The position numbers and the translations under genes are program-made. From an uncultured Acidimicrobiales bacterium (GTDB lineage Bacteria > Actinomycetota > Acidimicrobiia > Acidimicrobiales > SZUA-35), in contig CALKTH010000100.1 in the NCBI GenBank assembly GCA_937997485.1, positions 16,820 through 80,819 of the forward strand: a stretch of 64,000 nt of DNA, read 5' to 3'. The notes under the pieces are model-generated. The model saw nothing but the letters and a program-made list of their open reading frames with translations. It did no database searches and was not told the origin of the DNA. This document shows, one piece after another, positions 8,553 to 17,513 of this stretch; within the stretch, counting starts at the first letter, position 1; each line of letters opens with the position of its first letter.

Positions 8553-9653
8553 TCAGCGCTTTCGAATCTGGAACCAGCACATGCCGTCTGATGCAACAGG
8601 CAGCATCCGCCCAACCGATCCGATCACATCGTTGCCCTCAATCACTCCGCGACTGACAAGCGTGTCGAGCACGCCCGTGGACTCTTCGGTCGTGAGGGTG
8701 CAAACGCTGTAGGTCAGCACACCGTCACGACAAAGCAGCGGCAGTGCCTGCTCGACGAGGTCAACCTGCAGCGCAGCAAGGCGAACCGGGGCCTCGGCGT
8801 CGATACGCCACCGAGCGTCCGGACGCCGACGCAAACTCCCGAGGCCACTGCACGGCGCATCGACCAAAACTCGGTCGAGACTGCCGGGCCGGAACGGCGG
8901 ATGAAGCGCGTCGGCGACGACAGCCACCGTGGTCTCGGTGCCGAGACGATCGATGTTCTGCTTGACCAGCGCGACACGGTGCGGCTGGAGATCAGCCGCC
9001 GCGACGAATGCACCAGTGGCGGCGATGCCGGTTGCCTTTCCGCCCGGGGCCGCACACAGATCAGCCACTCGCTCTCCCGGCTGGGCATCGACGAGCGTCA
9101 CGACCCGTTGCGATGCCTCGTCTTGGAAGTAGCCGTCGTCCCGCATCGTGGCGGTCGCCGGCTCATTCATCGCCTCCATGGAGACCGCTGCGTCGGCTTC
9201 GCCAAGGTCGGACGACAACTGTCGAGCGATCCAGGTCGGATAGCTCAGGCGGGTGGCATCGTTCGGCCACTCAACCGAGGCGTCGGCCACTTTACGAAGC
9301 ACCGCATTCACCACACCACGGCCGGGACCCTTGACGGCACCAACGGTGGCTGAGACCGCCGCGTGGCGGGGCGTGTCCAGGAAGTGCAGTTGGTAGGCCC
9401 CGACTCGGAGCGCGGCCCGGATTTGGGCATCGACCTTGCCCAGAACAAAGCGGTCGACCAAGAAGTCGCAGGCCCGGATCATCCGAGTGGTCCCATAGAC
9501 CAACTCGGTGATGAACGAGCGGTCCCGTTCGGAGAAGTCAGACCGGTCGAGCAATGTCGGCAACAACAGGTTGGCGTAGGCACCGTCCTGTTCGATCCGA
9601 ACCAGGGCTTTGATGGCAAGGCGCCGAGCGCCGATGCCGCTGCTGTCAGCCAA
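8553..9653 (-). CDS. rsmB: 16S rRNA cytosine-C5 methyltransferase (RsmB family)
   Basis: The 366-aa protein has an N-terminal NusB-like RNA-binding half (ARRLAIKALVRIEQDGAYANLL; FITELVYGTTR; LRVGAYQLHFL). The SAM methyltransferase half carries LCAAPGGKA (199-206), VDAPCSGLG (catalytic-type C268) and TYSVCTLT (nucleophile C318). This two-cysteine arrangement defines the RNA m5C methyltransferases, and the N-terminal NusB-like domain points to RsmB. It is somewhat shorter than E. coli RsmB. The start overlaps the end of fmt by 8 nt, giving the usual def-fmt-rsmB order. Confidence 0.93.
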   Translation of the reverse strand: MADSSGIGARRLAIKALVRIEQDGAYANLLLPTLLDRSDFSERDRSFITELVYGTTRMIRACDFLVDRFVLGKVDAQIRAALRVGAYQLHFLDTPRHAAVSATVGAVKGPGRGVVNAVLRKVADASVEWPNDATRLSYPTWIARQLSSDLGEADAAVSMEAMNEPATATMRDDGYFQDEASQRVVTLVDAQPGERVADLCAAPGGKATGIAATGAFVAAADLQPHRVALVKQNIDRLGTETTVAVVADALHPPFRPGSLDRVLVDAPCSGLGSLRRRPDARWRIDAEAPVRLAALQVDLVEQALPLLCRDGVLTYSVCTLTTEESTGVLDTLVSRGVIEGNDVIGSVGRMLPVASDGMCWFQIRKR

Positions 9654-10551
9654 GACGTTCGCCTTCTGGTTGGGGGCCGTTCCACCAGGCCTCGGCAGTC
9701 ATTCGTGGCTTTCCTTCTGGCTGAACGGTGACGAGGCGCAACACGCCGTCGCCCGTACCAACAAGGACCGCCCGTTCTTCACCGGTGGTGTCGAGGTGAA
9801 GCTGACCAGGGCCGAGGTCAAACGAACGCACCGGCGAGACAGGCGCCTCCCAGATTCGGAATCGTGCGCCTCGGAACTCGCACCACGCTCGACCGAGACG
9901 GATGGTGCGATCGAGTACTGAGGCGGGACGGTTCAGATCAAGCCGCAGCTCGCCGGGTTGGATCTTCTTTGCGTACACCGGCTCGCCGACCTGTGGTTCA
10001 GGTTCGCCGAGGCCTTCCAGCCCATCGTGAAGGGCCGAGACCAGCAGCTCTGAGCCGCGGTCGACCAACTCCGCTCGCAACGACGCCAGGGTGGCGGTGT
10101 CCGAGATGGGCACCGTGATTCGCCGATACACCCCGCCCGTGTCCAGGGTCTCTTCCAGCTGCATCAAGCAGACGCCGGTCTGGGCATCGCCCTCCAGCAG
10201 CGCCCGTTCGACCGGGGCCGCACCACGCCACCGCGGCAAGAGTGAAAAGTGCAGGTTGACCATCGGCAGCTCGGCCAGAACGTGGGGTTTGATGAGATGC
10301 CCGTAGGCGACAACAACACCGAGATCCGCATCGACCTCGCGGCAATCATCGATGCGATCAGAAACAGTCAGGCCGAGCTCGAGGGCAACGGCCTTCACCG
10401 GCGAGGGATGCAGGGTGGATCCGCGGCCCCGCCGCTTGTCAGGCCCCGACACCACGAGCGGGATCTCGAATCCGGCGTCGACGAGCGCCTCGAGTGGCGG
10501 GACAGCAACGTCGGGCGTGCCGAAATAGACGATCCGCAGGCGGTCAGTCAC
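9646..10551 (-). CDS. fmt: Methionyl-tRNA formyltransferase
   Basis: The 301-aa enzyme formylates initiator Met-tRNA. The catalytic triad residues are visible as N99 and H101 in VNLHFSLLPRWRGAAPV and D137 in LDTGGVY. The N-terminus IVYFGTPDVAV and the C-terminal oligonucleotide-binding-type domain (AKKIQPGELRLDL onward) are typical, and the length is normal. It overlaps def upstream by 4 nt and rsmB downstream by 8 nt. Confidence 0.95.
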   Translation of the reverse strand: MTDRLRIVYFGTPDVAVPPLEALVDAGFEIPLVVSGPDKRRGRGSTLHPSPVKAVALELGLTVSDRIDDCREVDADLGVVVAYGHLIKPHVLAELPMVNLHFSLLPRWRGAAPVERALLEGDAQTGVCLMQLEETLDTGGVYRRITVPISDTATLASLRAELVDRGSELLVSALHDGLEGLGEPEPQVGEPVYAKKIQPGELRLDLNRPASVLDRTIRLGRAWCEFRGARFRIWEAPVSPVRSFDLGPGQLHLDTTGEERAVLVGTGDGVLRLVTVQPEGKPRMTAEAWWNGPQPEGERLG

Positions 10552-11099
10552 GGAAGTCGGAGCCCACCATTGGTCTCGGACTGCTTCGGGGCGTCGAGCT
10601 GAAGGAAACGCTCACGAAGCGTGCGCTTGGCTGTCTTGCGAGTGTCGTCGTCCAATCGGTCAATCAGCAATATCCCATCCAAATGATCCAGCTCGTGTTG
10701 GAAGAGGCGGGACAGTAACTCGTCGGCTTCCAGCGAGACCTCGTTGCCGTGGAGGTCATAGCCAGTGATGTGGATCTCCTTCGGCCGCACGATTTCCCAC
10801 GAAAGCCCGGGGACCGACAGACAACCCTCTACGTAGGTCCATTCACCGCTGCTCTCAGAAATGACCGGGTTCACAATCGCCTCGGGACCCTCGCCGGTGT
10901 CGTACACGAAGAACCGCTTCTGGATTCCCACCTGTGGTGCGGCCAGCCCGATGCCGGGCTCGGCGTACATCGTCACCAACATGTCGTCGGCCAGTTTGGC
11001 CAGCTTTCCGTCGATGTCGGTGACCTCGCTTGCCACCGTACGAAGGACAGGATCACCAAAGACGCGGATGTCGTACGGAAGAGACGAGCCGGGGGCCAT
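10548..11099 (-). CDS. def: Peptide deformylase
   Basis: The 183-aa metalloenzyme removes the N-formyl group from new proteins. Its three motifs are GIGLAAPQVG (49-58), EGCLSVPG (metal ligand C93) and QHELDHLDG (H135, E136, H139). I chose the ATG at 11099 rather than the GTG one codon upstream, because TAGGCT lies exactly 6 nt before this ATG and would give a leaderless message. It is first gene of def-fmt-rsmB and diverges from the methyltransferase gene at 11127. Confidence 0.95.
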   Translation of the reverse strand: MAPGSSLPYDIRVFGDPVLRTVASEVTDIDGKLAKLADDMLVTMYAEPGIGLAAPQVGIQKRFFVYDTGEGPEAIVNPVISESSGEWTYVEGCLSVPGLSWEIVRPKEIHITGYDLHGNEVSLEADELLSRLFQHELDHLDGILLIDRLDDDTRKTAKRTLRERFLQLDAPKQSETNGGLRLP

Positions 11100-11105
11100 C
11101 ACGCG

Positions 11106-11115
11106 AGCCTATAGC
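11106..11115. promoter_or_regulatory. Overlapping divergent -10 elements (def / methyltransferase)
   Basis: The 27-bp gap between def and the rightward methyltransferase gene contains CTATAG at 11109-11114, which is self-complementary. Leftward it supplies TAGGCT (11106-11111), 6 nt from the def ATG. Rightward it supplies TATAGC (11110-11115), 11 nt from the GTG at 11127. The two -10 elements share bases. Confidence 0.45.
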
Positions 11116-11126
11116 GTGGCGCCACC

Positions 11127-11717
11127 GTGCCTCAGTACTTCGACACCACTCCCGACGTTCGTTCCGACGAGCAGATCGTGCCGCTGCAGCTGCCCGATCT
11201 GTCCGCCGAGCTTCTGACCGATCGTGGCGTGTTCAGTAGCGATCACGTCGATGTGGGAACGAAGTATCTGCTCCTCGAGGGACCGCCGCCAGTCCCCACC
11301 GATCGTGTACTCGTCGACGTCGGCTGCGGGTACGGGCCGATCGCTGTGGCGCTCGCCATACGGAACCCGAACGCTCAGATCTGGGCCGTGGATGTGAACG
11401 AGCGAGCCCGACGGTTGTGCCAACGCAACGTCGAGGCTGCCGAGTTGGCGAACGTCACCGTTGCCACGCCCGACGACGTTCCCGCCGATCTCACGATCGA
11501 CCGGATCTGGTCCAACCCGCCGATCCGTATCGGGAAGGCGGCGCTCCACGAGCTTCTCAACTCTTGGCTCCCGAAGCTCGGTCCAGCCGGGTCAGCGCAC
11601 CTGGTGGTACAAAAGCATCTCGGCGCTGACAGCCTCCACCGCTGGATGGAGCAGCAGGGTTACGCCGTCTCGAGACGCGGCTCTCGCAAAGCCTTTCGAC
11701 TCCTGGACGTGACATGA
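11127..11717 (+). CDS. RsmC-like class I SAM methyltransferase
   Basis: The 196-aa protein has the MTS (methyltransferase small) domain layout. The SAM motif is VDVGCGYGPIAVALA, followed by an acidic strand end (AVDVNERARRLCQ), and the substrate motif SNPPIRIGK is of the NPPF type used by enzymes that methylate exocyclic amines of guanine in rRNA. The N-terminus is short, so it lacks the second domain of E. coli RsmC. The target, likely 16S or 23S rRNA, is inferred from family. The start is GTG. It overlaps the TrmH-family gene by 4 nt. Confidence 0.85.
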   Translation: MPQYFDTTPDVRSDEQIVPLQLPDLSAELLTDRGVFSSDHVDVGTKYLLLEGPPPVPTDRVLVDVGCGYGPIAVALAIRNPNAQIWAVDVNERARRLCQRNVEAAELANVTVATPDDVPADLTIDRIWSNPPIRIGKAALHELLNSWLPKLGPAGSAHLVVQKHLGADSLHRWMEQQGYAVSRRGSRKAFRLLDVT

Positions 11718-12241
11718 GCGCATCTCTCTCTCCCACCGAACTCAAGCGGCTCCACCGGGAGTGGCGGCGAAGAACGACGCTCACCGTCGGCATCATCCTC
11801 GATGGCGTCCAGAGCCCCTTCAACGTCGGCTCGCTCTACCGCTCGGCCGCGGCGTATCGAACCGAACACATGTGGCTCGTGCCGCCGACGCCGGACCCGT
11901 CACACACCAAAGTGGCCAAAACCGCGCTGGGGTGTGAACGGCTGGTCTCGTGGAGCGCGATTCCGACCGGGGCGGAGGCCGTCGCTGAGGCCAAGGCACA
12001 GGGCTACAAGACCGTGGCCATTGAGCTCACGAGCAACGCCGTTCCGCTGTTCGAGCTTGATGTCACCGACAAGGTGTGCCTGGTTCTCGGTCACGAGGAG
12101 CGTGGCGTGCACAAGAACACCCTGGCGGTGGTGGATCACGTCGCGTTTCTGCCGCAGTTGGGACGAGTGGGCTCGCTCAATGTCGCGCAGGCGGGCACGG
12201 CATCACTCTACGAGGTCGCCCGTCAGGCATTCTCCCGCTGA
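11714..12241 (+). CDS. TrmH/SpoU-family RNA 2'-O-methyltransferase
   Basis: The 175-aa SPOUT enzyme shows NVGSLYRSA (motif 1), LVLGHEERGV (motif 2) and LGRVGSLNVAQAGTASLYE (motif 3, forming the trefoil knot and SAM site). It is a compact, single-domain member without the N-terminal substrate-binding domain of TsnR/RlmB types, so tRNA or rRNA are both possible targets. It is translationally coupled (ATGA) to the RsmC-like gene, making a two-gene RNA-modification operon. Confidence 0.9.
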   Translation: MSASLSPTELKRLHREWRRRTTLTVGIILDGVQSPFNVGSLYRSAAAYRTEHMWLVPPTPDPSHTKVAKTALGCERLVSWSAIPTGAEAVAEAKAQGYKTVAIELTSNAVPLFELDVTDKVCLVLGHEERGVHKNTLAVVDHVAFLPQLGRVGSLNVAQAGTASLYEVARQAFSR

Positions 12242-12362
12242 TTGCACTCCACTGCCCCCAACTTCTCTCAAAACCCCCATGGAATCTCACGGAGTGTGAC
12301 AATTCGGGAGCCATTTGGGCAGAACTTCTCATGTGTTGGAGCATGCACAACGATAGGCATGG

Positions 12363-15300
12363 ATGCGCACACCCCTCCGACGCGGATCGGTCGGCGGTAA
12401 GGCAGCCATCGCCCTGGTTGCCGCCGCCTCCGTTGCATCAAGTCTGTCGGGATTGATCCAGGTCGCCCCGGCCGCGGCCCAGATCTGTCCTGCCGGAACC
12501 GACCCCTTCCTCATCCAGTTCGACACGAATGTGATCTGGGAGCCAACGGCGGCGAACTCGCGAAACGGAGCGAGCCAGTTCTTCGAGAACGTGGGCGGAT
12601 CAGGTGTCGACCTGACGTTGCGGCTGACCGACCCCCTCGGTCGAAACCAGGATCTCGACAACACTCTGGCCACCGATCCCGCGTTCAACCCGGGACTCTC
12701 GGGATGGGATCAAGCCTTCCCCACCCAGACGACGGCCGACGGCTTCGACCTTGAAATGAACTCGTTGTCCGACACCGATGAAGTCACGTGGTCGTTCGAC
12801 TGGAGCGTGCCTGTTTTTCTGCCTGACTTCGCCGTGGCCGACGTCGACTACACGGGCTACAACGGGATGCTCGACAGTCTCGGTGTCCCCATCGAGGAGC
12901 CCTACGCCAGCTTCCAGGACGAGGTCCGCCTCTTTGCCGAGCGAGGCGGCAATCCGGTCGCCTTCAACGTGTCGGCCCGAGGCGGTGCCCGTCCGGTCAT
13001 CACCGGCCCGGCTTCCTTCGCTGGTGGTCCCTATCTCAGCGACACCCTGGGTGACCTTGCACCCACAGACCCGAACGGCATCGTCGATGCCTCCACCGTC
13101 GGCCCGATCACATCGGTGAACGTCGTCTACTCGAATGGGCCCGCCGATGCAGCGGCAGAAGCCAATCCAGCCAATCCAGCGTGGCCCGCTCCCGTTCCCG
13201 CCGGGGCGACCGGAGTTTCCGACAGCCACTTCGTTCGCATCCTTGACTTCAACATCTGCCGTTCGAACGTCTCACTCGGCGACACTGTCTTCGTCGACAT
13301 CGACGGCGATGGCGTCCAAGACGCCGGTGAACAGGGCGTCCCCAACGTTCGGGTCGTGCTGATGGACCCCGAGGGCAACACCGTCGAAGAGACAGTGACC
13401 GACGCCGAGGGTATGTACATCTTTGAACGGGTGCCGCCCTTCACCTGGACCGTGGAGATCGACACACCCGCTGGCTACACGAACACCGGAGATCGCGACC
13501 CGGTCCCCGATGGGTCGACGGACGTAGCGCTCGGTTCGACGGACGTCCTGGATGCGGACTTCGGTATCCAGCCACCGCTTGGCACGGTTGCCGGCACCGT
13601 GTTCTCCGACATTCTCGACGACGGGGACCTCGAACTCGATGAGGGCGACACGCCGATCGGCGGCGTCACCGTGCAGCTACAGGGCACCGACGGAGCGGGC
13701 AATACTATTGATCGCACCACACTCACACTCGACGATGGCACCTACGAGTTCATCGATGTTCCTCAGGGTGTCTACACCCTGACCGAGACGCAGCCCGCTG
13801 GCTTCGATGACGGCATTGACACACCTGGCACCTTTGCGACGGCAGCAGGCAACGACGCGTTCACCGTCGAACTTCCGCTCGGCGAGTCGTCGCTGCAAAA
13901 CGACTTCGCCGAGGTTCCGACGTCCAGCCTGGCTGGCACGGTGGTGGAAGATCGAGATGACGATGGCATCGCCGATCCCGACGAGGTTCCCATTCCCGGC
14001 GTGACACTCACCCTCACGGGTGTCGACATCGCCGGCAACGACGTGATGCGGGTTGCCACCACCAATGCCGCTGGCGACTACCGATTCGCCCCGTTGCGGC
14101 CTGGGATCTACGACGTCATCGAAACACAGCCCGACGGCTATTTCGATGGCCAGGAGAATCCGGGTTCGGCCGGCGGCAGCGACGCAATCAACGATCGGAT
14201 CACCGGCGTAGTACTGGACGCAGATGTCGACGCGATCGACTACGACTTCGCCGAGCTGCGGGCATCGAGCATCGCCGGATGCGTCGTCGACGACCTCGGC
14301 ACCGGTATCCCTGGCGTGATTCTCACACTCACTGGCATCGACAACACCGGTGCTGAGGTCAACCAAACCACCACCACCGGCCCGAACGGTTGCTACGAGT
14401 TCACGAACTTGCGACCGGGCACCTACGACATAGCCGAAACTCAGCCCGCTGGCTACGGCGACGGGGACGAGAGCGTCGGCACCGCCGGTGGCTCCAACCT
14501 CAGCAACGACGCCTTCGTCGGCATCGTGTTGGGTGCCGGTGTCGACGCCGATGACTATGACTTCGCTGAGATCCTCTCCTCGATCGCCGGCACGGTTGTC
14601 ATCGACTTCAACGACAACGGCGTGGCTGACCCGACCGACGTTGGTATTGCCGGGGTCACGCTGACGCTGACCGGCGTTGATGTGAATGGTGTGGACGTGA
14701 ACGCAACCACCACCACGGATGCCAGTGGCGACTACCTTTTCCCCCGCCTGCTGGAAGGCACCTATGAAGTGACCGAAACGCAGCCGGTCGAGTACTTCGA
14801 CGGCCAGGAGGTCGCCGGTTCCGTCGGCGGCGAGGTCGTCAGCAACGACGTCATCACCGCCATACCGCTTCCTGCAGGAACGGCGGCGATCGACTACGAC
14901 TTCGGCGAGCTGGCGACGGTGATCGCCGGAACCGTCTGGATCGACGACAACGCCGACGGCGTGCGCGATGAGAGCGAAACCACCGTGCTCCCTGGCGTCA
15001 CGATCGAAATCCTCGACGCCACGGGTTCGGTCGTCGACACCGCTGTCACTGACGAGAACGGCGTGTACATCACAGACATGCTGCCGCCTGGCACCTACAC
15101 CGTCGTGCAGATGCAGCCCGAAGGTGTCGGAAGCTCGACGCCCGACGTCATCGTTGTCGAACTCGTACCGGCAGGAACGAACGGAATCGACTTCGGCGAG
15201 ACGCTCAGCGGCCTGACCGGGCGTGTGTGGGACGACGACAGCGTCACCATCGGCCTTGGCAACAGCCTCGACGAGGACGAACCGGGCGTGAGCGGTGTGA

Positions 15301-15728
15301 CCGTCACCTTGACGGGTCCGACACTTCCCGTACCCCGGACAACAACGACCGCCCCGGACGGCACATACGAATTCTTGGATCTGCTCGGTGGCGACTACAC
15401 CGTGACCATCACACTTCCGGAGAACGAGAACTTCGTTTCGCCGAACATGGGCGACGACGCCATCGACTCGGATGTGGATCCGAACACCGGCGTGGCCCAG
15501 GCCACGGTGCCGGTCGGCACGATCGTGCCCGACGTGGATGCGGGGCTCGTGCAGACCCCACCACCGTCGCCTCCGGGCGGAGGTGATCCTGTCGTCACGC
15601 CCCCGGATCCACCCTCGCTCGCAGTGACGGGCATCTCCGGCTTGATCATCTTCGGGTTGATCGGACTCGGTTTGCTCTCCAACGGCGGGAGCCTGGTTCT
15701 GGCCAGCAATCGACGTCGCTCTTCATAG
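12363..15728 (+). CDS. Cell-wall-anchored SdrD_B/Cna-B repeat surface protein with LAVTG sorting signal
   Basis: The 1121-aa secreted protein begins with a signal peptide (cleavage likely after A39, PAAA|Q). Residues 40-300 form a non-repetitive head. Seven SdrD_B/Cna-B-like modules of about 95-115 residues follow, starting near 303, 407, 521, 636, 739, 853 and 950. Most carry an acidic DxDxDG-type loop that probably binds calcium, then GVTLTLTG, GxYxF and PGTYxVxETQP motifs. A Pro-rich linker leads to LAVTG (1086-1090), a hydrophobic span and a basic tail (RRRSS), the layout of a class E sortase substrate. No sortase gene is in the window. The adhesin or S-layer-like role is inference. The preceding 121-nt gap shows no convincing promoter. 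Confidence 0.9.
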   Translation: MRTPLRRGSVGGKAAIALVAAASVASSLSGLIQVAPAAAQICPAGTDPFLIQFDTNVIWEPTAANSRNGASQFFENVGGSGVDLTLRLTDPLGRNQDLDNTLATDPAFNPGLSGWDQAFPTQTTADGFDLEMNSLSDTDEVTWSFDWSVPVFLPDFAVADVDYTGYNGMLDSLGVPIEEPYASFQDEVRLFAERGGNPVAFNVSARGGARPVITGPASFAGGPYLSDTLGDLAPTDPNGIVDASTVGPITSVNVVYSNGPADAAAEANPANPAWPAPVPAGATGVSDSHFVRILDFNICRSNVSLGDTVFVDIDGDGVQDAGEQGVPNVRVVLMDPEGNTVEETVTDAEGMYIFERVPPFTWTVEIDTPAGYTNTGDRDPVPDGSTDVALGSTDVLDADFGIQPPLGTVAGTVFSDILDDGDLELDEGDTPIGGVTVQLQGTDGAGNTIDRTTLTLDDGTYEFIDVPQGVYTLTETQPAGFDDGIDTPGTFATAAGNDAFTVELPLGESSLQNDFAEVPTSSLAGTVVEDRDDDGIADPDEVPIPGVTLTLTGVDIAGNDVMRVATTNAAGDYRFAPLRPGIYDVIETQPDGYFDGQENPGSAGGSDAINDRITGVVLDADVDAIDYDFAELRASSIAGCVVDDLGTGIPGVILTLTGIDNTGAEVNQTTTTGPNGCYEFTNLRPGTYDIAETQPAGYGDGDESVGTAGGSNLSNDAFVGIVLGAGVDADDYDFAEILSSIAGTVVIDFNDNGVADPTDVGIAGVTLTLTGVDVNGVDVNATTTTDASGDYLFPRLLEGTYEVTETQPVEYFDGQEVAGSVGGEVVSNDVITAIPLPAGTAAIDYDFGELATVIAGTVWIDDNADGVRDESETTVLPGVTIEILDATGSVVDTAVTDENGVYITDMLPPGTYTVVQMQPEGVGSSTPDVIVVELVPAGTNGIDFGETLSGLTGRVWDDDSVTIGLGNSLDEDEPGVSGVTVTLTGPTLPVPRTTTTAPDGTYEFLDLLGGDYTVTITLPENENFVSPNMGDDAIDSDVDPNTGVAQATVPVGTIVPDVDAGLVQTPPPSPPGGGDPVVTPPDPPSLAVTGISGLIIFGLIGLGLLSNGGSLVLASNRRRSS
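13263..15560 (+). repeat. Seven tandem SdrD_B/Cna-B-like coding repeats
   Basis: Protein-level repeats of about 290-345 bp occupy most of the surface protein gene. Recurrent segments are AGTV, a D-rich loop, PGVTLTLTG, TTTxxxGxYxF, PGTYxVxETQP and IDYDFxEL. Repeats 3, 4 and 5 are the most alike; repeats 1, 6 and 7 are the most divergent. Boundaries are approximate. Confidence 0.85.
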
Positions 15729-15740
15729 ACCCTGAGGCGC

Positions 15741-17489
15741 TCAGACGCGAGGCGGGTCGACGGCGACCCGCAAACGGCCTTTGGGCCGCGGGGTGGTCGC
15801 CAACAGGTCGGCGAGTTCCTCAGGGCTCGCCGACCGCAGCAGGTAGCGCCCGTCGGCTCGGGGGCCGAGAACGTGGGTGTTCGGATCTTCGAGGCTCTGG
15901 TCCCGGAGAGACTCGGCGAACACGTCAGCCGGTGCTCCGCTCAGTTCCGCAAGAGCACCGTGCGGAGGGAATCCCGGTCCTCGTCGGACCTCGGACTCTT
16001 CAGCAGCAAACGCATCCGTTTGTGCAGACACTGCGGCCCGAACCACGCGATGGTCGGGTGTTCTTGTCTGGATCAGCACCTCGCCGTCTGACGAGGTTCG
16101 CATGACCAAGCGAGCGGCTCGAACGACCAAGGCCATCGCCTGCTCCCCCGCTCGGTAGCGCGGCGCCAGGAGCTCCTGATCGAAATCGAGGAACGCCACG
16201 GCATCCGCCTCGTCGATGCGATGCAGCGCCGCCTCGGTCCCGACGAGCACTCGGTACCGATCAATGTCGTCTCGGTCGGTCTCGGCTGTCACCTCGCCGA
16301 CGGGTTCTCCGGCCAACGCAGCCAGTTCTTCCGCCGCCCGATTCACCCCGAGTCGCAGCCGCTTCAGCTTGGTGCCGGTACAAACGGCGCAAATCAACGG
16401 GCGCTCTTCACCGTCGGTCGACTGAAGGACTCGTCGGCCGTCGACCTCGACTTCGGTCATCAGCCGCTCGCCGTCTTCGGTCCGTACGAGCTCTCCGCAC
16501 GACGCACAGGCCAGCATCGGCGCCCGGCCTTTGCGATTGAGAATGCAGACCACTCGACGCTCGGAGCGCAGCAAGCGGACCAACTCGTCGGAGAACAAAC
16601 CAGTGCGGCGGGCTTCCTCCGTCCGCTGATCGGCGACACGCACCAGAGGCCACCCGCGACGCTCGTCGGCTCTCGACGGTCTGATGACCTGATCGGCGGC
16701 GGCCAGCGCCGCCAGGGATGGTGCGGGCGACAGCAGCACACACGGCACTCCCGCCCGACGGGCCCGCTCGATGGCGACGTCGCGGGCATGCCACGTGGGA
16801 TTTCGCTCCTCCTGCAGCGACTCCTCGTGCTCATCAACGACGAGCACGGCGGCCACCGATCGAAGGGGTGACCACACACCGGAGCGAGCACCCACAACGG
16901 AACCACTCGCCGCGACCTGGGCGAAGTCACGGCCCGCCAACCCAATCCGCCCACCGGCGGCCCGTACGGCTGCACCGATTCGACGGGCTTGACCAACATC
17001 CGGCGTCACGATCAAGGCGTCGCCGAGCGCCGCGGCCGCGATCGCCGCATCGACCGGATCGTGGCTGGGTGGCAATTGCAGCACGGTGATCCCGGCGGTC
17101 GAAAATGCTTGGTGAGCAAGCGGGCTGGCTGGTGGAAGCGTCCGCACGGGCTCGTCACTCGGCGCCGGATAGGCACCAAGCATGCGCTCCGGCATGGCGC
17201 TCTTGAGGACGGTGGCTGGACGTCCCGCCCATCGGTGAGCTGCCCAGTGGGCAAGATCGACGACCTCAGGTGGCGGCCCGGCTGAGGACACCTTTGAGAT
17301 CTCGCGCAGAGCGACGCCCTCGAGAGCTTCCGGATCGATGTCGACGACCCAACCGGCGACGCGCCGTCCGTTCAGGTCGACGCGAACAAGCGAGCCAACT
17401 CGAATGACCGGCGCCCACCGAGAGGGGACGAGGTAGTCGAACGTCTTGTTGATGCCGGAGACGTCTGGGAGGACCCGGACGGCACGCAT
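15741..17489 (-). CDS. priA: Probable primosomal protein N' (PriA), helicase-degenerate actinobacterial type
   Basis: The 582-aa protein has the PriA N-terminus (VRVLPDVSGINKTFDYLVP; VGSLVRVDLNGR; GWVVD), a GARSGVWSPL segment in place of GTRSALFxP, VDEHEESLQEERNPTWHARDVA as the remnant of DEEH (described in parts), and the C-terminal PGFPPHG. It lacks a Walker A sequence and has only two CxxC pairs (LACASC, ICAVC) instead of the eight zinc cysteines of E. coli PriA. Loss of ATP-binding motifs is known in actinobacterial PriA. A structural role in replication restart is therefore likelier than helicase activity. It is last gene of the mihF-gmk-rpoZ-coaBC-metK unit. Confidence 0.85.
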   Translation of the reverse strand: MRAVRVLPDVSGINKTFDYLVPSRWAPVIRVGSLVRVDLNGRRVAGWVVDIDPEALEGVALREISKVSSAGPPPEVVDLAHWAAHRWAGRPATVLKSAMPERMLGAYPAPSDEPVRTLPPASPLAHQAFSTAGITVLQLPPSHDPVDAAIAAAALGDALIVTPDVGQARRIGAAVRAAGGRIGLAGRDFAQVAASGSVVGARSGVWSPLRSVAAVLVVDEHEESLQEERNPTWHARDVAIERARRAGVPCVLLSPAPSLAALAAADQVIRPSRADERRGWPLVRVADQRTEEARRTGLFSDELVRLLRSERRVVCILNRKGRAPMLACASCGELVRTEDGERLMTEVEVDGRRVLQSTDGEERPLICAVCTGTKLKRLRLGVNRAAEELAALAGEPVGEVTAETDRDDIDRYRVLVGTEAALHRIDEADAVAFLDFDQELLAPRYRAGEQAMALVVRAARLVMRTSSDGEVLIQTRTPDHRVVRAAVSAQTDAFAAEESEVRRGPGFPPHGALAELSGAPADVFAESLRDQSLEDPNTHVLGPRADGRYLLRSASPEELADLLATTPRPKGRLRVAVDPPRV

Positions 17490-17513
17490 CGGAGCAGGCA
17501 GAAGGGCCCGGAC

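Noticed and set aside
12242..12362. Promoter for the surface protein gene
   Set aside because: No hexamer at the distance seen for other genes; CGATAG is too poor a match.
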